Assembly (NCBI GenBank): GCA_000507305.1
Contig: DF241443.1
Coordinates: forward strand, 1 to 64,000
Length of the DNA: 64,000 nt
Direction: 5' to 3'
Origin: Breviolum minutum Mf 1.05b.01
Taxonomy: Eukaryota; Sar; Dinophyceae; Suessiales; Symbiodiniaceae
The position numbers were made by a program, and so were the translations under genes. Below the pieces are notes generated by a model, which was given only the letters and a program-made list of their open reading frames with translations, searched no databases and was not told where the DNA came from. Positions 1-11,120 of the stretch are shown here, in pieces (positions within the stretch are counted from its first letter, which is position 1; every line of letters starts with the position of its first letter).

Positions 1-1
1 T

Positions 2-181
2 GAAGAAAGAGATGAGATGGAACTGGAAGGAATTCGGCAGAAGCTGGATCAAAGCCTAGTTCCCGAGGCTGGGGAAAAAGAAGAGGACTGTGCAATCACG
101 CCAGCAGAGAAAGCTGCCGTGAAGAAGCTACATCGAGGAATCGGACATCCCCAGAAAGCTGAGATGGTCAGGTTCGGTTCA
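2..181 (+). pseudogene. copia polyprotein fragment: pre-integrase zinc-finger start
   Basis: An open frame enters from the window edge and stops at 182-184. It holds an acidic stretch followed by KKLHRGIGHP, the His-containing half of the pre-integrase HHCC zinc finger. The Cys half (CDVC) lies a few codons later but in the next frame, in the integrase segment from 181. One domain is thus split by a frame change near 176-181. No start codon is expected, because the gene begins upstream of the window. Confidence 0.75.
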
Positions 182-1404
182 TGAGAGCTGCAAAGGTCAG
201 AGGAGACATCATCAGTTGGACGGCCAAACACTTTGAGTGCGACGTGTGCAAATCCGAGATGCTTCCAAAGGTGAATCGACCAGCCGCTATCCCACGGAGC
301 TATCAGCCCAATAAGGTGATTGGAGTCGACTTGATCTACATCCCAGAAGTTGGAGGCAATGGCGCTTTTCCGGCGTTGTCTGCGCTGGATTGGGGAACTA
401 ACTACCAGATGGTACAAAGGGTACCCAACAAAGAGCCTTCAGAAGTTTGGGATGTTTTCAGCTCTATGTGGATGAGAACTTTTGGAGCACCAGAGGTCCT
501 CATCACTGACCCGGGAAGAGAGTTCCTGGCCCAGTTCCTTCAAGCAGCAGCTTCCCACAGGATCGTCGCGTACCAGACTGCTGCAAAAGCACCATGGCAA
601 CAGGGAAGAACTGAGCGGCATGGACACCACTACAAACAGATGTTGGAGAAAGCGAGAAGCGAGGTGGTGGTAACTTCAGCAACCGAACTTCGCCAACTCA
701 TGGAGGAAGTGGAGCAAGCGAAGAACAGATACTCCAATCGCTCAGGGTTCTCACCAATCCAACGTCAGATTGGTCAGTGGCCGAGGCTGCCAACCAACCT
801 TCTTTCAGATGAAGCTTTGGACCCTACTCTTGTGGCAGGAGCGTTGACAGATGACATTGAGAGGCTTCACCACATGAGGACCATAGCTCACAAGGCCTTC
901 GTTGAGGTGAACTCCCAGGAGGCTATCAAGAAAGTGTTGAGAGGAAGACCAAGAGTGTGGCAAGAGTTTGAGGCCGGCGAGTACGTGTATGTCTACAGAG
1001 TTCCCAGACCAAGGAAGAAGAAGCATGGGAGCTCTGAGGTGCTGGAGATTGCCAGGAACCCACACCGAGCTGGCTACAAGGACATTTCCATGGAGGAATG
1101 GCCACCTACTGACGATGAAGATGGAGGTGAAGAGCCCCCGTCAAGAAGAGGATGCAGGTTTTCAGAGGCTGTTGAAGAAGTAGAGATACCTGGAAGAGAA
1201 GATGCCGAGGATGAAGACATCCTCCCAACTTCAGATGAGGAAGTTGGAGATAGAGAGATTGGAGGATCTAGAAGGGTGTCCGTAGAAGAACCTGAGAGAG
1301 AGAACTCAGGTGGCATGGCGAGCTCAAGAAGAAGCTCACAAGGAGGAGAAGCCCTGGAGGAGGAGAATCCAGACCAGGATCAGTGGTTGAACAAGAGCCA
1401 TTGA
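181..1404 (+). pseudogene. copia integrase segment of polyprotein
   Basis: This segment encodes the retroviral-type integrase core that inserts the element's cDNA into host DNA. Visible landmarks are CDVC (residues 20-23, second half of the zinc finger), first acidic residue D50 in GVDLIYI, second D110 in LITDPGREF, and E145 in QGRTERHG. The D110 to E145 spacing is close to the D,D(35)E pattern. The last 150 residues are very acidic and of low complexity, a linker before reverse transcriptase. The frame ends in TGA at 1402-1404 while the next frame is already open, so this is one gene broken by a shift. The ATG at 181 is unlikely to be a real start. Confidence 0.85.
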
Positions 1405-3380
1405 TCGAAGATATGGAAGAACATCAGTACAGAGATGCAGTGACGAGATCCAGAGAGAGAGCAGACAGACTGGATGACCATGGACCTGTGAGAAGTAGAG
1501 ACCGAGGAGGAGTCGGTCACCAAAGTCACCCATACACACACTGGTCGGAGGTCACCGTACTGTTCCAAAGTGTCGAAGAAGCAGCAGAGGACGAAGAAGA
1601 GGAGCAGAAGAAGAAGGTCAAGGAGTTGATTCAAGAAGCAGTGCAAGGAGCCAAGAAGGATTACTGGGAAGTGGATTGGAGGAGTGGAACCTTAAAGAGG
1701 GTTCACCAAAAGAAAAGGAGGCAGAAATTCAAACCAGATCGACTAGAAGGACTTCCATGGAGAGTTGAGGACTTGGAAGCAACTAGAAGAACTGTGAAGC
1801 AAAGGCTTGGAGGAGCTGAGTTTTTCCAAGTAGAGGAGGATGCCTGGGTTGAGGAAAGACCTCAACCAAAGGTAGAGAAGAGCAGCTGGTGGAAAGGCTA
1901 CACCGAGTTCGTCGTCAAAGAAGAGGCATGGACTGAGGAGAATCGGCAGAGGATTGCAGCTTTTGTCGGTGAAAAGAAAGGACAAGATGAGGTCGACCCA
2001 AGAAGAGAGGATGAAGAAGGACAGAAGGCCTGGAAAGTAGCAGACAGGTCTGAATGGGACAAAGTGGTTGGAAGTGGGGCGGTTGAAGTGATGTCCTTAG
2101 CAGAGTCTCGAAAGATTCGTGAGGAGTTGAAGAAGGATGGAAAGGAGTCGCGAATCTTGCCTACCAAGGTGGCAAGACGGTATAAACCTGCAGAGCCGCC
2201 AGGGCAGCCCCCAACCAGGAAGAGCAGGCTTTGCCTACGAGGAGACTTGGACCCGGACATCTTGGAGCTAGAACGTTTCAGCCCCACAATCAACACTATG
2301 AACTTCAACCTACTGCTGCAGTTGGCAGCAAACTCTTCGATGTCGGCAGCGGTGGCAGATTTCAGCAATGCATTCTGTCAGTCGAAGCCTTTGGAGAGAG
2401 AGAAAGGGCCTTTGTTCTTTGCGCCCCCAGCTGGAGGAGTAGATGGCCTTCACCAAGAGCAGATCGTGAAGATAATCAATGGAGTATATGGGTTGGTAGA
2501 TGCGCCCCTTCACTGGCGCAAGAGCCTGTTGGAAGAGTTGCAGAAACTTGGATATCAGTCTTCCAAGTTGGATCCATGCATATGGAAGCTTCACGACCCA
2601 AGCAGCGGAGAACTTTGCGGAGCAGTGGCCATCGAAGTGGACGACCTGTTCATGGTTGGACACGAAGCCCACTGGAAACAGATGGAGAAGCTGAAGTCCA
2701 AATACAAGTTTGGAAAGTGGGTGAAGTTGCAAGAAGAGGAGGACGGATGCTCTTTCAATGGAAGGAGGATCCGGCAGTTAAAGGACGCAGAGTTCAGAGT
2801 GGACATGGAGAAGTTCATCAATGAAAGGCTTCAACCAGTGAGCCTTGAGAAGGGGAGGCTTTCTCAAAAGAAGGAGAAGGCAACCGAGAAGGAGGTGAGC
2901 TTGGCAAGAACGACGTGTGGAGCGTTGAATTGGTTGAGCAAAGAAGGTAGGCCAGATGCTGCTGGTCCATCCAGCCTTTTGGCTTCCAAGCTGAACAACC
3001 TCTACATCGAGGACATCGCTTTAATGAATGAGGCGGTGAAGAATTTGAAGGAGAATGCAAGACTGTTTTTGAGGATCCAGCCGATCAAAAGGATGAAGCT
3101 GGGTGTGGTTTCGGATGCTTCGTTCGCAAACCACGGTTTCCATTCCCAAGGAGGACATGTCATCATTGCTCACGAGGAAGGCTTGGAGAAAGGAGCAAGC
3201 ACTATACCACGAACATCCTTTCGTGGCGAAGTGGCAAACTACAACGAGTTGTCAATTCGACACTCGCCGCAGAAACCCAGGCATTGTCAAGGGGTCTGGG
3301 CGATCTTCTTTGGGCGATGGTCACTATGGAGGAGTTCAAGTCGAATCGCTTTGAAATCCAGAAGTGGCCGGAGCGGCTGA
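1383..3380 (+). pseudogene. copia reverse transcriptase and start of RNase H
   Basis: This is the RVT_2-type reverse transcriptase of a copia element. ADFSNAFCQS (about residue 325) holds the first catalytic Asp. VYGLVDAPLHW lies mid-domain, and EVDDLFMVG (about residue 420) holds the catalytic Asp pair. GVVSDASFANHG (about residue 575) opens the RNase H domain. From about 3190 this frame loses homology. The true continuation is one frame over, where SWRSGKLQRVV and STLAAETQALSRG follow. The first 200 residues are a charged linker. The first codon of the open stretch is GTG and is not a biological start. Confidence 0.87.
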
Positions 3381-3805
3381 GCGCGACCGATGCTTTGGCG
3401 CTGAGCTCATGGAAGACCCAAGAAGTTCTGAGGAGTGCGTTAGCAGTTGTAGATGCCAAGAGCTTGTTCGACTACCTGTCAAAGGACACGGTGGGAGGTC
3501 AAGACAAACGAACGGCGATCGAAATTCAGATCATCAGAGATGATCTTCGGTCGATAGGTGGTCAGGTCCGATGGGTCGATCACATGTCAATGATCGCAGA
3601 CGGTCTCACCAAGATCCGAGGTAGCAATGCAGCTTTGTATGAAGTAGTGAAGTCAGGACGGTTCCGGATTAAAGCCGAAGAGGTCAGCATGGAAGCTAGA
3701 TCTCAAGCTAGAGCTGATGGAGTTTCAAACGCTGTGCTTAGGCGCACTGGGATCAAAGAGAAAGGTGGGGATGACATTCATGACTGTTTCAGTGAGCATG
3801 GTTGA
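3203..3805 (+). pseudogene. copia RNase H C-terminal segment
   Basis: This segment completes the RNase H domain in a different frame from the reverse transcriptase. It opens with ILSWRSGKLQRVV, then STLAAETQALSRG containing the catalytic Glu. VVDAKSLFDYL holds a further acidic residue, and VDHMSMIADGLTK is near the end. This tail order is typical of copia RNase H. It ends at TGA 3803-3805. The frame change from the preceding segment is a short indel between about 3190 and 3212, judged from where homology switches. Confidence 0.85.
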
Positions 3806-4391
3806 TCCCAGTGAACGTTTGACCTATCGGCTTAATCTAGGGGCCCCTCGTACCTATGACGTGTCTCTCCAGCATGCAGCGTTGAGTTATCCGCTGGGCA
3901 AAAAGCAGAGCGCTTCGTTGCACTGAGTTTCACAAATGAATATTGTTCTGTGTAATAGAGATCCCCTGCGAACATGATCAGCGGATGGGGTTTCATATTA
4001 AAGGTGAAGGCATCCCTGTGCTGCTCACTGATGCCATGATCCACTTTAGAACCAACTCATATAGTCCTGATTGGGATGCTCCCTCACACCGCAGCCAGTA
4101 TCAGGAAAATGGCTCCTGAGCTTACGCACGAAACACATTTGCATCCCCAAATGAATGTGAGATTTTTCGGTTGACCAGCAATGGATGAAATCTAAGCTTC
4201 ATGTCATGTTTGACCAGCAATTTTCAGACCCTGGCAGAGCCCCTCAGTTTGACGTGTCGGAATTTGGTCGAACGAGGATTATTTCACAATTTTGGGTCAA
4301 CCTTTTTGTCCTGCTTGGAAGGGAGCTGGGGGGGCCTCCGGCCTCATACTTCTGGTGAGTCTATTTGAGGAGCTAGCACTAAAATACTGTA

Positions 4392-4485
4392 GCCCCTCAA
4401 ACTAGGTCGAAACCCAAAAGGAAAGGCAAAAACAGTCTCCCAAACAGCATTTTTCAGGGTTGTTGGCTGTTTGTTTTAGGGAGTG
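4392..4485. repeat. probable diverged family-B inverted-repeat element
   Basis: The left end reads GCCCCTCAAACTAGG. The right end reads TTTTAGGGAGTG followed by TA, and a TA also precedes the left end. The ends are imperfect inverse copies of the family-B ends (CCCTCCCTGAAACTAACA) seen elsewhere in the window. This is the most diverged member and could be chance. Confidence 0.4.
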
Positions 4486-4997
4486 TATGGTTCTTGCTTC
4501 AGCTGCAAACAACCCGGTTTGCAGCATCCTTTCCTCGGAAAACCCGCAATTCCAAGGTCAATCACACCAGCAGTGCGAAAACCGAGACCTTTTGGAGACC
4601 TGGTGGTGATCAGCTACAGCATACTGGTAAATGAACAAGGCTATGCATATACAGACATATATCTATCATATGTACATATATACTGTAAAGCAACAATGAA
4701 AGGATCGCTATATCAGAACCTATGAGACATTTTAGGGATTTTGGCGTTTTTTATGTACGTTTGATAGGCATTTGAAGATTTTCTTGAATCTTTTAATGGC
4801 AAAAATCCTTCACCACGTGAGAACTATGAAATCCTTCACGAAAAAACTACCCAAACTCAACTGGTTATCCTAAGGGTCATTCAAGTAGCCATATTGGAGG
4901 GGATCCAACAGTGCAAATCTATACATATTATATATACATACACAGAAATTTGATGCCTTTGCCTTGAAAAAAGTGGCATTGTTTGGGTTGGTGTTCT

Positions 4998-5113
4998 ACT
5001 GTTGATGGAAGAAATCCCAAACAACCAGCTGGGATGTATCATCCACCCTGTAAATCAGATCAACTACCGTTAGCTCAGCTGGTGAGTTTGCCGGATTTCT
5101 GAACCATCAATAG
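4998..5113. repeat. family-A MITE (TA-flanked, ACTGTTGATGG ends)
   Basis: The left end is ACTGTTGATGGAAGAAATCC and the right end is the inverse of ACTATTGATGGTTCAGAAAT. The core includes CAGCTGGGATGTAT and AACTACC, shared with the full copy at 54470-54587. No coding capacity. It belongs to the family described under 54470-54587. Confidence 0.75.
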
Positions 5114-6675
5114 TTAAACCCCTGTAGTAACAGGGGCCGACCTTGGTCCAACAAATTCAGGTGCGAGACCAAGCCACTTCCTTTTGCGACAGCATCAAGG
5201 TGCCGGAACGCAAATCGTTTGAAAATCGACGGAAGCTGTGGATTTTTTTGGGGGGATGTTGCTAAGCTGCTAGTGAAAAATAGATACAGAAGTTGTGGGC
5301 TCAATTTTTGTGGAGAAAAGAGCTGTTCACTTTTTGTAAAACCGCAGGATCAATAAGACTATTTCTTTCAGATTTTCATTGTTTCCATGAAGTATTTGTA
5401 GATTAAGATTGTTCTAAAGGTTTCCATCAAAAACCTGCGCAAACGATTTCATTTGTAATGATGATGCTGAATAATATACTGTATATGTACTGTACTATAA
5501 TAGTTGGGGGAATGTCCCCAACATTTGAGGAGTGTGTTTCTTAACTGGTGAAATTAAACGATTTCATCAAAACCTTTGTTTTCAAATGGAAAGAAACATC
5601 TAAACATCTACTTGTAGCCTCATCTAATGCCTGGCTGGTCCGCTTAAAAAGCCAGATATGAGGCTTCTAACTCCAACAGGATTCCAACTTGGAAGCCTCC
5701 AGTACTCTTTAGCAAACAAGACTAACCTGCTACTCGTACTTGTTTTTCTATGTTCCCCCTTACCTGTGGAGATGATCCAATTTGACTAATATTCTTCAAA
5801 TGGGTTGAACCCACCAACTAACCTGTCATAAGTGAGCAAAACCAATGGAACATTCACAAGAGTCAAGGCACACCACCCGCATCAATTGTGGAAAAACGGT
5901 GACCAGCAAAATTACATGTCGTTGGGGAAACCTGACCACCCAAGTGCCATGCCAACTCTGACTTCAAAATATTCAAAATTGTCCATAGTAGCCACTTCTA
6001 CAAGTGGTGTCAACTAGGGTTTGCATAGCTTATGACTACTTCATGACGGACAGGTACGCAGTGTTTTTTTCCAGATTGCAATCCTTGTCATAGTCAATCA
6101 CCTCATCTTTTGTTATTCACGTACACTTGAAACAAAAGTCATGAGACCCTGGAGATACTTTTGCTTGGGAAAGAAGGATCATCAAACCATTAATTATATA
6201 ATTTTTGGGTTGCATGTTTGAGGGGTGCAACCAAAACCCAAGTACAAGGGAGTTCTTTTTCGGGCAACGTTCACTATCACTATCCAAGCCCATTTTTTTG
6301 CTGCGTCCGTCCGAAGAGGCGCGTCCAGATGGTCCGAGTACTCAGTGGGAGCTGTGAATGGCTCGGTTTTGATTCGTTGAAACGATGAGGACGTGGAAAG
6401 GTGTGGTTTGATTTGGAGGGACCAAGAATGTGGACAATGATCTGAATGTTTTTCTGATTGGATGGTCTTCAGTTTCATACCCCGTCCAAACAAATGGATG
6501 TGGAAGATGGTACACGTGGGGGGCAAAGATGGCTTTAAGCGACAAGTATCTATCAGTTTTTCACATAACTGAATGGAAATCACTTATGTAGACGAAAGGT
6601 CTTGTGGAATCGCAATGAAGAAGACGTAGAAGGATACGATGCTGATGATGAAGAAGAAGAAGAATGAGAACACAC

Positions 6676-6744
<69 letters not shown>
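6676..6744. repeat. (GAT)n microsatellite
   Basis: About 23 uninterrupted GAT units, preceded by a short GAA run. All six frames stay open through the array, so the open frames spanning it are not evidence of a gene. Confidence 0.95.
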
Positions 6745-6745
<1 letters not shown>

Positions 6746-9700
6746 CAAGAATAAAGCTACTAAGATGACGATACCTTGCACTTGAATGTTCAGACTGCCT
6801 GCTACTCTCCCTCCAATCATGGTTTAGCAGAAAATGGCTCCCTCCAAAATGGTCCTTTCCGACATCATTGAAGGCTGCATTTAATGAACCATGATTGCGG
6901 AAGAAAGAGTCCTACACCCTTCCCTTTCATGTGGTTCAGTGGAGCAACGTCCGAGTTTCGAAACCAGAATTTCCATGGAAGCCATGAGATTTGAACGCCA
7001 AATTTCAGTAGATTGGCTGGCCGATTCTATTGGGCTGAAGGGTACTTGGATAATTATCCCGATCAGAAGTGGCAGTAGGGAAACCCTATAAACTACAAAC
7101 CTCTATTTGCCACTGGCATCCTGGGTGGGGGGTAGATCCAAAGGATACCTAACCACCAGGTCTTTAAGGATACCCTCCTGAAATTTGAAAAAAAAATACC
7201 CCCAAAATAGCCAATTTTCCAAGGCCCGGGATATTTAGTATCTGTATCTATATGTGATTTTTTTGGGAGGGGTATCTACCTGCTAACCAACTCAGAAACC
7301 TTGCCGTTTGAGCCTCAACTTGGTTCGTTTCCCCGTTCGAAGGCTGGAGACTCTGTTGGGATCGCTTTGCTCAAACGGAATCGCTGGAGGCGAGAATTCT
7401 TGGGCTCGGTGTTCTGATGTCCAAATTTCATTGAGTTTTGTTTGGAGACATTTCATTTCCTTGGAAAGACGTTGTACTTCATCCATGGAAAAGAAGGTTT
7501 ATTTCGGGAATTGACGTTTTTTTTGCATTAACTTTTCATTTTTCCTGGTTTCAATCTCACATTTTGAGCTGCGTCTTTCCACAGCATTTTTCGGGGCATT
7601 TTCTTCGGGCGCACCAAAGCTCTGATTTGAGTGACTACTTCGGTGACTACTTCTCCTGTCTTGTGAGAGGATTCACTGAGAAATCCATAGAATCCATAGA
7701 AAGGTTGAATAACTGGCCGGGCTTGGATTTGATTCAATTTTGGCCCCCAAATGCCTATTGGAAAGGATGTATATATATATATTTATATATATACATTTTC
7801 CAATCCATCATTTGTAGTATCCATGTTACTCGTAATTTTCGTGGGTGAATCTCTTGCCACTATAGACAGGAGGGATTCAATTCTTTTGCCCATCCACTCT
7901 TCGTGACCCAAATTGACATCAACTGCAGGGTGGAAATCTCGCTAGCAATGAAACCAGCTGTTTTGCTATTTTTTTGACCTAGCTCAATTCCTGAATTCCC
8001 AGACCCTTTCGAAAACAAAAAAAAGGGCCGTGCTTTCTTTCCATCCAGTTCCCTTCACGAAAGAACGGAGTCCTGTCATTTTGTCCCCAGGTGAAGTTTT
8101 GGTGCTTGCAGGTGCGAGTTTTTTGTTGAGAGGGATATAGGAGGAGGATGTTTTTTTGGTTGGGGGGGGCTAAGGGGCTAAGCTTTCTAGTTAATCTGTT
8201 TGTCGTCTGGCATTTAGGAAAAAGCTGGTTGGAAGGGGAAGACGACCTAAGTGAGGAGTTCATGTGTGTTGGAAAAAGCTACCAAGTAGAGCTTGGATTC
8301 TATGTGTTTTTCCATGGTGGCCAATGTTTCTTCTGATGGGGTTGTATTGCACAGTCACATCTAGCCTCTGTTTCCTAAGACAAGTTGGCCATTTTATGAG
8401 GTTGGGGCGGGTCCTCCTCCTCGGAGAATGAAGCGGTATGCAGATGTTACGCTCCGGTCAGTCTGATCTCATGAATTCTTTTCACTTTCAATGAATTTCA
8501 ACATGAAATTCCCAGCTTCAGAAATTTCCTGAAGAAAAATCAGGTACAACAACAACATCTCCCATAAAAAAAGATGCGATTTTTTGTATTTGCAATCATA
8601 GTTGACCATCTCCATCGCCCATCTCCCTCTCCCCATTTGTCCAGGTGATTCTCCAGTCCATGTTGCCAGGGAACCTCAGGAGTGAAAACACAAGGTTTAT
8701 GCCTGGCAAAGAGTTTGAGTGTGCCAGGCAAACAAGGGAAATCTACCAAAAAAAAACTAGGCCCCCCTTGAAAACAAAGGTTTGAAATCAAAGGTTGAAT
8801 GATGAATGATTTTCTTTTTCAAGTCAACTTTTTAAAGTCAGTGTAGTCATTGCGAATCGCCATGGCCAAAATAAATTGAGTGCCTGAAGTCTGGGTCAAA
8901 TCAGGTCCTTACCAGCAGAGGCCCGACTGGAGCTTCGTGGCAAAGTGTGTCTTGGGAAGCAGTTGGATGAAAATCCATGGAACTGACGAAACTGACTGGC
9001 AAGATTCCTCTTTTCTTTCGGAGGTTTTTTCCTTTTTTATAATCGCATATTTTCTTTTGGAGGTTTTGTTCTTTTCTTTTTTTGTTTTATAATCCGTTTC
9101 TTATTCCATTTTTCGAACGGCGCTTTCAAAAGTGGACACGTTGTCTTTTAAACAAAAAGGTTGGCCACAGCCAGCTTTCCCTCGCTGGTACTAAGGGTGA
9201 GCTGGTTGCGGGATGTGGGGGCCAACAAGCAGGAGGCGACTTTGTGGGAAAGGGTTTTTAAGGGGCACAGTTCCACAAAGGCGTGCTTGTTGTATTGAAA
9301 AACTGGCAACTGGTGCAGATCATGTTCCACTTTTTTTACAAAAAGACAGTGGTGAAAGAAAATTCCATCTCAGATTAGTTTCCATCATTTCATGTCAGTA
9401 GATAATTATATTCTAGATCCTGTTGGCTACATGATTTCATGACAACATCTAGATGTTGCTACTGTTGTTCCTGGCCGCTTTGACAAGGAAGTGGTAGTGA
9501 AGAACAAGCTGGCACTGGTCTACGTTGGGACTTCTCAGATCACGACCACCAATGACTTCAAAACACTTGGGATTTCTTGAGATAATTTTGTAGAATGAGA
9601 TTTATCGTCGTTAAACCACCATCAAGTGGGTGTTTTTTTTCTAAGCCAAGAAGCACATTTTTCAGAGATTGCTTCTGCGACAAGATTGAGCGAACAAAAT

Positions 9701-9899
9701 CTGTTTTGGTGGTAGTCATCTCATAATTTAGTGAGTTTCCAAGTTTCAAATTTTCCTTTCTAGAGCAAGAGATTCGACCCGGAGGACGGATTTTTTTTCC
9801 ACGTTGGGGTTGAAACGATGCATGGGAGCAAGAAGACGGTCCAGATGCTTGGGTTTGATCAATATCTCCTCTCCCAATATTCACTCATGAGAACAATGA

Positions 9900-9990
9900 C
9901 ACCCCCCGAAGAAATAAGGCCTTATTAAGGGATTATTAACCACCATCAACCCCTAATAAGGCCATATTAAGGCCCTATTTTCTGGGGGTG
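9900..9990. repeat. short palindromic element with AAGGCC-rich arms
   Basis: The left arm CACCCCCCGAAGAAATAAGG and the right arm (inverse CACCCCCAGAAAATAGGGCC) form imperfect terminal inverted repeats about 30 bp long, rich in TAAGGCC. At 91 bp with no coding capacity it looks like a very small non-autonomous element. No sequence match to families A or B. Confidence 0.6.
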
Positions 9991-10942
9991 GGTGGCATTG
10001 AGGCAGCTTCTCTAAGGGTGGTTTTCTGGTCAGGAGGAGTAGTTTTCTGAGGGCTTGGACAATTATTTTATGAACATGCCACGTTCAAAGCATGGTCATT
10101 ATCAGAAATAACCAAAAAAAACATCTATTCCACCTTCTTGTTTAATCAGCTCTTAAGGGAAATAACTATAACTATACCAAAAAAAATGTGGAAATTCCAC
10201 CTTCTTATTTATTCAGCCAAATATTTCTTAAGGCAATTGTTGGGGTTTCTGCTAGTGGGGTGATGTGGATTCGTTGGAGAAACTGAGGCTGGTTTGGTGC
10301 GCTTGGATTATCCACAGAACTGGCCATCTGCATGGCAGGATGGAATCCGGGGAGATCCCGGAGGTTCTTACCTTTTAAGATTTCAGTTGTGTGCGAATAT
10401 GCATAGAGAATCATATTATACGTATATGTATAGATGCAGTATGAAAGTGTATATATACATGTACGGACAATCATATCTTTAGGTAGATATATCAGTACAC
10501 TAACAATATAGACATATAACACATATATATATATAATACATACATACGATACATAGACATACATGAATTCAAATGCCTTTCACTTTCCATTTGATGAAGG
10601 TTTCCATGTGTTGCTTGCTACATTACCCAACATGCCCACAGGCTCACAGTGCAAAAAGTCACACCCAGTGGCAGAGAACAGTTGTTGAAACATTGAGAAA
10701 TTCTTTGGTTCTCAGTTCTCTTGGGTCCGTATCAGGTAGAAAAAACATCGTAAATCATGAATCATTGGTAAGGCCATTTGTTCAGTTTCACTAGTTTCAG
10801 TGCTGCAATTCTTCAAAGCTTTGGGGCAAATTGTCAGGGTTTTGGTTCAAACGCATGACGAAAAGGACGACATGTTTATACAGTCACTGATCCGACTAGA
10901 TTCTCAACATCACAACTACGAAACACGAGATTGCCAAGACCT

Positions 10943-11050
10943 ACTCTTGATGGAAGAAATCCTACACCAGTTGATAGGTACTGTAGTTTATCCCATTATT
11001 TACAAGGTTTTATACATCCCAGGTGGTGCAGGATTTCTTCCATCAACAGT
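10943..11050. repeat. family-A MITE just upstream of the sugar transporter
   Basis: The left end is ACTCTTGATGGAAGAAATCC. The right end GGATTTCTTCCATCAACAGT is its inverse with one mismatch. TA flanks both sides. The core has CCAGTTGATAGG and CATCCCAGGTGGTGCAGG, as in other copies. It ends about 70 bp before the transporter ATG at 11121, so it probably sits in the 5' untranslated or promoter region. Confidence 0.85.
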
Positions 11051-11120
11051 ATCCCAAACTGGACGAGTCTTTCCGATGGCCAACACTTGATGGCGCAGCT
11101 TCGGGGAAGTCTTGGAGAAG

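Larger units (their letters stand above)
2..3805 (+). mobile_element. Ty1/copia-type retrotransposon, 5'-truncated by window edge, decayed
   Basis: The domain order is the copia order: pre-integrase zinc finger, integrase, reverse transcriptase (RVT_2 type), then RNase H. All are on the + strand. The reading frame changes three times: near 176-181, near 1380-1404 and at about 3190-3212. The polyprotein therefore cannot be made as it stands, unless the breaks are sequencing errors. Gag and protease would lie before position 1, outside the window. No clear LTR or polypurine tract was found after the last stop at 3803-3805, so the 3' end of the element is not defined. Copies like this are very common in dinoflagellate genomes; that comparison is from general knowledge. 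Confidence 0.9.
3806..10942. other. long stretch with no recognised gene
   Basis: No open frame here gives a recognisable protein or a convincing exon chain on either strand. The stretch is AT-rich, with many T and A homopolymers and short AT-alternating tracts (about 7768-7796 and 10498-10560). It holds two small terminal-inverted-repeat elements, a GAT microsatellite and an AAGGCC-rich palindromic element, each listed separately. It could include introns or untranslated sequence of genes not seen. Confidence 0.55.

Noticed and set aside
6584-6820. Minus-strand open frame with long poly-Ile
   Set aside because: It is the GAT microsatellite read in reverse.
10205-10564. Minus-strand open frame rich in Tyr, Ile and Val
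   Set aside because: It is an AT/ATAC-alternating tract; Tyr-Ile-Tyr patterns are typical of such DNA, not of proteins.
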